NCBI GenBank assembly: GCA_040220415.1
Contig: JAVJUV010000091.1
Coordinates: 135,384-199,383, forward strand
Source of the DNA: JAVJUV01 sp040220415
Lineage (GTDB): Bacteria > Pseudomonadota > Alphaproteobacteria > Rhodobacterales > Rhodobacteraceae
Direction: 5' to 3'
Length of the DNA: 64,000 nucleotides
Under the pieces are notes generated by a model. It saw only the letters and a program-made list of their open reading frames with translations, did no database searches and had not been told where the DNA came from. Position 1 is the stretch's first letter. Each line of letters opens with the position of its first letter. The translations under genes and the position numbers were made by a program. Below are positions 58,676 through 64,000 of this stretch, piece after piece.

Positions 58676-60211
58676 ATGACGGATATCGTCGTGGGTTCCG
58701 GGCCTTCCGGCTATGCGACCATACGCGCGCGTCTTGCCCTTGGCCGCAAGGTCACGCTGATAGACGTCGGACACCAGCTGGAACCGGCACAGCGGAAGAC
58801 CCGCGATGCACTGACCCGGCGCGAGCCCCGGGACTGGGCGGATGACGACCTCGAGGTATTTCGCCGGTCCCAGGAAGAAAACCCCGGCGGTATCAGCCGT
58901 TTCGGCTCGGCCTTCGCGGTCCGGCCAATGCAAGATGTCGTTCAGCCGTCCGGGGCCGGTCTGGTGCTTCGATCGTCGCACGCCCTGGGAGGTCTCAGCA
59001 ACGTATGGGGCAGCGCGGTCCTTCCCTGGAGTGCCGGAGACATGAAGGGCTGGCCGATCTCGGCTGATGACATGGCCCCACACTACCAGGCGGTCTCCCG
59101 GTTCATGCCCGTCGCCGGGTCGCCTGATCATTTCGGCGCGCTGTTTCCGGTTTCCGAAATAGAGTTTTCACAACCCCTGCCTTCAAACCCTCAGGCGAAC
59201 GGGTTGATCCGCAGGCTGGGGCGACTCTCTGACGGACAGGCCCAGGCACAGGTGTGGACCGGACCCGCGTGGCAGGCCGCCGGACCGGGCTGCAGATCCT
59301 GCGGCCTCTGCCTCTACGGCTGTCCCTACGGGGTGATCTACTCAACCGGCCCCGACGTCGAGACGCTGGTGAACAGCGGGGCGCTCACACACATCAGGGG
59401 CGAAGTGATCGGCGTCAGCGAAACCGGCGGCGGCGTCGAAATCGCCCTGTCGGGACGCGACGAAAAAGTAACCGGCGACCGGCTGTTCATCGCGGCCGGG
59501 GTTCTGGAAACCGCACGAATTCTTTTCGAAAGCAGACCCGAGATCGCAGAACGAGGCGTCACGCTCAGGGAAAGCCGCCATTTCTTCACCCCGTTTCTGC
59601 AATCGGGGCCGGCCGGCAAACCGGATCGGGATCCGCATCATACGCTTGTGCAGGCCTTCGTTGAGTTTCGACGGCCGGAGATATCGCCCTGGCTGGTGCA
59701 TACACAGGTCTTCGGCTGGAATGATTTCTACGCGCGCGAGATGTCCGCAAGATATGGCAGAGGCATCGGCGCAATTGCTCCGCTGTTCCAGTGGCTGTCA
59801 CGCCGGCTATTCGCCGCGCAGACCTTTCTTCATTCCGAACATTGCCACGGGATACACCTGCGGCCCGGCCACGATGCGTCGCGCCGACTGGTTGCCGACC
59901 TGGCGGTTTCGCCGGACTTCGATCGGAAAGTGCGCGCCGCCCGTGACTTTCTTGCGTCGTACATGCGGCGCGGCGGTCTTCATGCCCTCAAAGCCGCCGG
60001 GCGTCTCGATCCGCCGGGCGCCAGCTTTCACACCGGCGCGACCCTGCCCATGTCGGCCGCCCCCGGGACATGCGAGACCGACGTCCTGGGCCGTCCGTCC
60101 GGGGCACAGCGCATTCACATTGTCGATGCTTCGGTTCTGCCGGCGATTCCCTCCAGCACCATCACGTTCCCGGTCATGGCCAACGCGCACCGGATCGCCG
60201 TGCTGGCATGA
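58676..60211 (+). CDS. GMC-like flavoprotein with ferredoxin-type cysteine motif
   Basis: This 511-residue FAD protein starts at ATG 58676 (MTDIVVGSGPSGYATIRARLALGRKVTLIDVG). SHALGGLSNVWGSAVLPW is the second GMC-type flavin motif, and the C-terminus IHIVDASVLPAIPSSTITFPVMANAHRIAVLA is the GMC C-terminal domain. Unusually, residues 206-216 read GCRSCGLCLYGCPYG, a CxxCxxCxxxCP motif like that of 4Fe-4S ferredoxins. Similar proteins exist in polysaccharide loci, from memory. Possible roles are oxidation of a sugar alcohol with electron transfer to a carrier, or use of the cysteines for a metal structure. It precedes a GT4 gene by 94 bases on the same strand. Confidence 0.8.
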   Translation: MTDIVVGSGPSGYATIRARLALGRKVTLIDVGHQLEPAQRKTRDALTRREPRDWADDDLEVFRRSQEENPGGISRFGSAFAVRPMQDVVQPSGAGLVLRSSHALGGLSNVWGSAVLPWSAGDMKGWPISADDMAPHYQAVSRFMPVAGSPDHFGALFPVSEIEFSQPLPSNPQANGLIRRLGRLSDGQAQAQVWTGPAWQAAGPGCRSCGLCLYGCPYGVIYSTGPDVETLVNSGALTHIRGEVIGVSETGGGVEIALSGRDEKVTGDRLFIAAGVLETARILFESRPEIAERGVTLRESRHFFTPFLQSGPAGKPDRDPHHTLVQAFVEFRRPEISPWLVHTQVFGWNDFYAREMSARYGRGIGAIAPLFQWLSRRLFAAQTFLHSEHCHGIHLRPGHDASRRLVADLAVSPDFDRKVRAARDFLASYMRRGGLHALKAAGRLDPPGASFHTGATLPMSAAPGTCETDVLGRPSGAQRIHIVDASVLPAIPSSTITFPVMANAHRIAVLA

Positions 60212-60305
60212 CGACACCGGCCCGTGATATCCGTCCCGTGCCGCCGCGCCCGCCTGTCCGACGATTGATTGGTGCCGGTTTCATGAATGAACACGGAGAT
60301 GTCGA

Positions 60306-61574
60306 ATGAGCGGCCTGCGTATCGCGATGCTGACCACGTTCTATCCTCCCTATTCCTTCGGTGGGGATGCAATCGGAATCCAGCGCCTGGCCCAGGCGCT
60401 GGCAGACCGGGGTCACGAGGTGACGATCATCCATGACGAAGATGCCTTCACCACCCTGGGCGGCAAGGCCGAGACACCGGCCAGTGAACCGGGCAATCCG
60501 AAACGCATCGGCCTCAGATCTGCAACGGGTGTCCTTTCCAATCTGCTGACCCAGCAGCTTGGCCGTCCTGTGGTCCATGGAAAGCGGATACGGCAGATTC
60601 TCGAAACCGGCGGCTTCGACATCATCTGGCACAACAACGCCTCTCTGATCACGGGGCCCGCCTTCTTCGGCGTCGGTGACGCGCTGCAGGTCTACGAAGC
60701 CCACGAGCACTGGCTTGTGTGTCCGATGCACGTGCTCTGGCGCTACAATCGCGAGCTTTGCGACGAAAAGAAGTGCCTCAGCTGTACTCTCAGCTACCGC
60801 CGACCGCCCCAGCTCTGGCGCTATGGCGGTCTTCTGGAACGAAAGGCGCGCGAGATCGACCTGTTCATCTCGAAAAGCGAGTTCAGCCGCGAAATGCATG
60901 CCAGGTTCGGCTTCCGTGAAAAGATGGAAACCGTTCCCTATTTTCTGCCTGACGTTCCGCTTGCCAAGGAGACGCCCGAACGCGAGCGGCCCTACTACCT
61001 GTTCGTCGGACGCCTGGAAAAGATCAAGGGATTGCAGGACGTCATCCCGCTCTTCAAGTCGGACATCGGCGCCGACCTTGTCATCATCGGCGATGGCGAA
61101 TACCGCAGCACCCTGGAAGAGCAGGCGAACGGCAATCCGAATGTCCGTTTCATGGGTCGTATGCCGCCCGATGATCTGGCGCGTTGGTACAAGGGCGCAA
61201 TTTCCCTGATCGTTCCATCCGCATGTTACGAAACCTTCGGGATCATCCTGATCGAGAGTTTCCGCACCGGCACGCCGGTCATCGCCCGCCGCCTGGGTCC
61301 GTTTCCCGAAATCGTCGACAAGGCCGGCGCGGGTATCCTTTTCGAGACAGAGGCCGAACTCCGCGCCGCCATGCTGAAATTCCGCGACGATGCGACGTTC
61401 CGGAACAATGCGGCTGTCTCTGCGCGAAGCGCGTTCGAGACGTACTGGACAGAAGACGCCGTTCTGCGGGAATACGGCGTCAAGCTGGCTGACGCTGCCG
61501 AAGCCGCAGGCCGTACGCAACTTGCCGAGAGACTGAAATCGGGTGTTTTCGAAAAGGGCGCGGCAAACGCATGA
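60306..61574 (+). CDS. GT4 family glycosyltransferase with cysteine-rich insert
   Basis: This is a 422-residue GT-B enzyme. ATG 60306 follows GGAG at 7 bases. The acceptor domain starts RIAMLTTFYPPYSFGGDAIGIQRLAQALADRGHEV and contains EAHEHWLVCPMHVLWRYNRELCDEKKCLSCTLSYRRP, a Cys-rich insert (C, C, C, C) seen in a GT4 subgroup and possibly metal-binding. The donor domain has YLFVGRLEKIKGLQDVIPLF and the EX7E motif in CYETFGIILIESFRTGTPVIARR. It should act in the cytoplasm on lipid-linked glycan. It follows the flavoprotein gene and may be co-transcribed with it. Confidence 0.9.
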   Translation: MSGLRIAMLTTFYPPYSFGGDAIGIQRLAQALADRGHEVTIIHDEDAFTTLGGKAETPASEPGNPKRIGLRSATGVLSNLLTQQLGRPVVHGKRIRQILETGGFDIIWHNNASLITGPAFFGVGDALQVYEAHEHWLVCPMHVLWRYNRELCDEKKCLSCTLSYRRPPQLWRYGGLLERKAREIDLFISKSEFSREMHARFGFREKMETVPYFLPDVPLAKETPERERPYYLFVGRLEKIKGLQDVIPLFKSDIGADLVIIGDGEYRSTLEEQANGNPNVRFMGRMPPDDLARWYKGAISLIVPSACYETFGIILIESFRTGTPVIARRLGPFPEIVDKAGAGILFETEAELRAAMLKFRDDATFRNNAAVSARSAFETYWTEDAVLREYGVKLADAAEAAGRTQLAERLKSGVFEKGAANA

Positions 61575-61591
61575 TTCCCGGAACCGGGAAT
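61574..61591. terminator. dyad at the end of the GT4 gene
   Basis: ATTCCCGG-AA-CCGGGAAT is a perfect 8-bp inverted repeat starting on the last base of the GT4 stop codon. As RNA it would fold with a 6-base loop. No T-run follows, so it may be a weak terminator or a protein site. Confidence 0.4.
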
Positions 61592-62055
61592 GCCCCCTCG
61601 TCTGTTCTTGTCGGCTGCCAAAGGCAGAGCCGACCCAAAAACCGGGCACTATCAGATGCAAAAGCGACAATGTGGGAAATATGGGCACAAGATCCTGCCA
61701 AACTCGACCAACCCTGGGTAACGAACAGTCACTTCTGTTTCCGTATTCAAGACAATCATGTCGTACGCAAAATATTGTCGATTACTTCGTGAAATCGGCC
61801 CGTGAAAGGCCAATCCGCGGTTTGTCGAATCCCGTTAATGTGCTAGTAAAATAGCTTGAGTGTGGAAGTTTGGCGGGTCTGCTGCCAATCGTTAAGAGTG
61901 AGGGTCGCCGTGTTGACCTGTGCCGAGGGGGTGTCTGGGGTGAAGGTAAGGCCTGATTTTGGAGCGCCTATTGGAGCGCGACAGATCACGTTTTGCGTGG
62001 CTCTTGGTGTTCTCGCCAAAACTTCTTCCTGGATTGTCGTGAAAAGGTGTTTGCT
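61592..62055. promoter_or_regulatory. long intergenic leader upstream of the flavoenzyme gene
   Basis: This is the longest gene-free stretch in the window. A TAAAAT at 61847-61852 may be a -10 element, with a weak TTGTCG 19 bases before it. A 9-base direct repeat TTGGAGCGC occurs at 61959-61967 and 61971-61979, 12 bases apart. A short frame inside it lacks codon character and is not called. If transcription starts near 61860 the flavoenzyme mRNA has a leader of about 195 bases. Confidence 0.4.
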
Positions 62056-63534
62056 GTGAGCGAAGATATTATTGGTGGAGTTCCATCGAGAACTCAGACG
62101 TTGATCATCGGTGGCGGTCCAGCGGGTCTGACAACCGCATACGAGTTGAAACGTCTCGACGACAACATGGACGTGACTGTCTTCGAAGCAGACGAGCGCC
62201 CCGGCGGCATCTCCCGTACCGAGAAATACAAGGGCTTCGGCATCGACATCGGCGGTCACCGCTTCTTCACGAAGGTGCCCGAAGTCAACGCCATGTGGAA
62301 AGAAGTGCTTGGCGACGACTTCATCAAGGTCCCGCGGATGAGCCGCATCTATTACCGTGGCAAGTATTACCACTATCCGCTGCGCATCTATAACGCGCTG
62401 TCGAATATCGGAATCTACGAAACCGTCCGCATCATGCTGAGCTATGCGAAGTGGAAGATCCGTCCGCACAAGAAGGAAGAAAGCTTCGAGGAATGGGTCA
62501 TCAACCGTTTCGGCGGCCGGCTCTACATGCACTTTTTCCGCAGCTATACCGAAAAGGTCTGGGGAATCTCGCCCAAGCAGATTCAGGCCGACTGGGCCGC
62601 ACAGCGAATCAAGAACCTCTCTCTCACAAAGGCGGTCTGGAACGCTCTGACGGGCTCCAACAATACGACCAGCCTTATCGACAAGTTCGAATACCCCCGC
62701 CAGGGCCCCGGCATGATGTGGGAAAAAACGGTCGATCGCATCCGCGAGAAGAACGGCCAAGTCCACATGAAGTCCTACGTCAAGAAGCTGGAGCGTGATG
62801 GAAACCGCGTCACGGCCGCCGTGGTCGAGAACGCGGAAGGGACGCACCGGGTCGAGGCCGAACATTTCGTCAACTCGATGGACATGCGCACGCTGATCCA
62901 TTCCTTCGATCCGCCGCCCCCGCAGGAAATCATCGATGCGGCGAACACGCTTCGTTTCCGCGACTTCCTGATCGTCGGGCTGATCCTGAACAAGCCCGAT
63001 CCGTTCCCGGACAACTGGATCTACATCCACTCGGGCGACGTGCAGGTGGGCCGAATCCAGAACTTCCGCGCCTGGTCGCGGGAAATGGTCCCGAACGACG
63101 AGCAATCGTCGATCGGCATGGAATATTTCTGCAACGTCACGGACCCGATCTGGAACGAAGACGACGCCGACCTGATCGAAATGGCCGGCAAGGAGCTTGA
63201 ACAACTCGGTCTTGGTTCGTCGGACGATGTCGCAGACGGCGTCGTGATCCGGCAACCCAAGGCCTATCCGGTGTACGACACCGAGTACAAGGCGGCCGTC
63301 GATACGATCCACACCTGGCTCGAGACACTCGAGAACTTTGCGACCATCGGCCGGAACGGCCAGCATCGCTACAACAATCAGGATCACTCGATGCTGACCG
63401 GGATGTATGCCGCACGGAACATTTTGGGCGCGCATTACGATCTCTGGCAGGTGAACGTCGAACGTGCCTATCATGAAGAAATGCAACGCGACGCGTCGAG
63501 CAGCGCGCAGGCGCGCGAAGCAGTAGAAGCCTGA
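62056..63534 (+). CDS. NAD(P)/FAD-dependent oxidoreductase (UDP-galactopyranose mutase/amine oxidase-like)
   Basis: This 492-residue flavoprotein starts with GTG at 62056, preceded by AAAAGG at 9 bases. TQTLIIGGGPAGLTTAYELKRLD is the FAD site, followed by FEADERPGGISRTEKYKGFGIDIGGHRFFTKVPEV and SYTEKVWGISPKQIQADWAAQRIKN. FEYPRQGPGMMWEKTVDRIREKNGQVHM matches the substrate-domain segment of UDP-galactopyranose-mutase-like enzymes. It shares motif order with the protein at 46792, including a HRF segment and a YP(R)xG segment. Members of this group near glycosyltransferases are thought to isomerise or oxidise sugars, but the substrate is open. Confidence 0.85.
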   Translation: MSEDIIGGVPSRTQTLIIGGGPAGLTTAYELKRLDDNMDVTVFEADERPGGISRTEKYKGFGIDIGGHRFFTKVPEVNAMWKEVLGDDFIKVPRMSRIYYRGKYYHYPLRIYNALSNIGIYETVRIMLSYAKWKIRPHKKEESFEEWVINRFGGRLYMHFFRSYTEKVWGISPKQIQADWAAQRIKNLSLTKAVWNALTGSNNTTSLIDKFEYPRQGPGMMWEKTVDRIREKNGQVHMKSYVKKLERDGNRVTAAVVENAEGTHRVEAEHFVNSMDMRTLIHSFDPPPPQEIIDAANTLRFRDFLIVGLILNKPDPFPDNWIYIHSGDVQVGRIQNFRAWSREMVPNDEQSSIGMEYFCNVTDPIWNEDDADLIEMAGKELEQLGLGSSDDVADGVVIRQPKAYPVYDTEYKAAVDTIHTWLETLENFATIGRNGQHRYNNQDHSMLTGMYAARNILGAHYDLWQVNVERAYHEEMQRDASSSAQAREAVEA

Positions 63535-63596
63535 ATACCAATCAGCGCCGGCACATCTGTGCTTTCTCGGCGATACGAGAGACTGTCGGGTAGATT

Positions 63597-64000
63597 GTGA
63601 AAGAACGCACGACACTTCCTAACGCGGCTATCGCGGCGGCCTTCTTTCTCTTGTTCGCCGTGTGCCTGTGCTGGCCCATATTCTACACGGGCCAGTACTT
63701 CATCTTCGCCGACACGCAGTCCTACCTGCGTGGCGGCTCGAAGATTTGGGATGTCTTCTTCCGGCTGCTTCCCGCGGCCCCGGTCGATCCCCAGGTTGTA
63801 TCCCAAGCCGGAGGCACAGCAGTGCCAGAGGCGCTGACGATCAACGACCAGGGCCGGAACACGGCCGGCCGCTCGTTTCCCTATTCCGCTTTTGCCAGCA
63901 TGGTCTTTCAGATCGGCGGCCCCCTGGCCGTGGCGTTTGCCCAGGCGGTCCTGGCGACGGTGATGATCTGCTTCCTGATCACCCGTGAAGCCCGCCAAAG
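63597..64000 (+). CDS. polytopic membrane protein, 3' end outside window
   Basis: An open frame begins with GTG at 63597, 62 bases after the flavoenzyme stop, and runs off the right edge with at least 134 residues and no stop. The first helix is AAIAAAFFLLFAVCLCWPIFYTG, followed by the loop YFIFADTQSYLRGGSKIWD and a second helix near AVAFAQAVLATVMICFLI. The AD-containing periplasmic loop after helix 1 recalls GT39-like or O-antigen-processing membrane proteins, but too little is visible to assign a function. The reverse-strand frame over the same bases is a shadow. Confidence 0.72.
   Translation, partial: MKERTTLPNAAIAAAFFLLFAVCLCWPIFYTGQYFIFADTQSYLRGGSKIWDVFFRLLPAAPVDPQVVSQAGGTAVPEALTINDQGRNTAGRSFPYSAFASMVFQIGGPLAVAFAQAVLATVMICFLITREARQ

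Noticed and set aside
61856..62059. A 67-codon plus-strand frame in the leader before the flavoenzyme
   Set aside because: It lacks a ribosome site and family features and overlaps the start of the flavoenzyme gene, so it is not called as a gene.
63471..63998. A minus-strand frame of about 175 codons at the right edge
   Set aside because: It is the shadow of the partial membrane-protein gene on the plus strand, which has clear hydrophobic helices and an open frame to the edge.
1..64000. CRISPR arrays, insertion sequences, phage attachment sites, rRNA and tRNA genes
   Set aside because: I found no regularly spaced repeats, transposase motifs, terminal inverted repeats or structured RNA genes on reading both strands.

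Overview
The window is a high-GC bacterial chromosome segment (GC around 60% by eye). No rRNA, tRNA, CRISPR array or insertion sequence is visible. Gene content suggests an alphaproteobacterium, most likely of the Rhodobacteraceae/Roseobacter type. The basis is the mix of an oligopeptide-type ABC importer, a TRAP transporter, GntR regulators, cytosolic sulfatases with their own formylglycine-generating enzyme, and densely overlapping genes. This is inference from content, not a phylogenetic result.

Region A (1-12967) looks like a catabolic locus for a sulfated small molecule. An MlrC-like M81 metallopeptidase (cut by the window edge), an enolase-superfamily enzyme and a sulfatase form one operon. 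Facing it is a second operon of two oligopeptide-type ABC ATPases and a second sulfatase. A third sulfatase, a GntR/FCD regulator, and the ABC binding protein with two permeases follow. Two near-identical dyads built on ATCGTATA-N4-TATACGAT lie in the two divergent promoter regions. They link the split transporter, two sulfatases and the regulator into one probable regulon.

Region B (12964-20316) holds a CitE-like lyase, a MaoC hydratase, a family III CoA-transferase and a GntR/UTRA regulator in a tightly overlapping operon. A three-gene TRAP transporter diverges from it. The enzyme set matches the logic of C5-dicarboxylate (itaconate, mesaconate or citramalate type) degradation through CoA esters. 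A formylglycine-generating enzyme gene follows the TRAP genes and would activate the sulfatases of region A.

Region C (20543-64000) is a large surface-polysaccharide island. It contains a GDP-mannose branch (gmd, a perosamine-synthase-like aminotransferase and an MocA oxidoreductase), a GDP-mannose-epimerase-like SDR next to a NodZ/FUT8-like glycosyltransferase, and a CDP-sugar branch (rfbF, rfbG, a C-methyltransferase and an SDR reductase/epimerase). It also contains a UDP-N-acetylhexosamine 6-dehydrogenase, an AsnB-type amidotransferase, a Wzx-like flippase, GtrA and GtrB-like genes, many GT2, GT4 and GT39-like glycosyltransferases, methyltransferases, a deacetylase, two related FAD enzymes and a flavoprotein with a ferredoxin-like cysteine motif. 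No initiating sugar-phosphate transferase, chain-length regulator or O-antigen ligase was recognised, and the last gene runs off the window, so the island continues to the right.

Four convergent gene pairs in the window interlock their stop codons on the same CTAG tetranucleotide, and most same-strand neighbours overlap as ATGA or TGATG. Product assignments come from reading motifs by eye; no database search was run.
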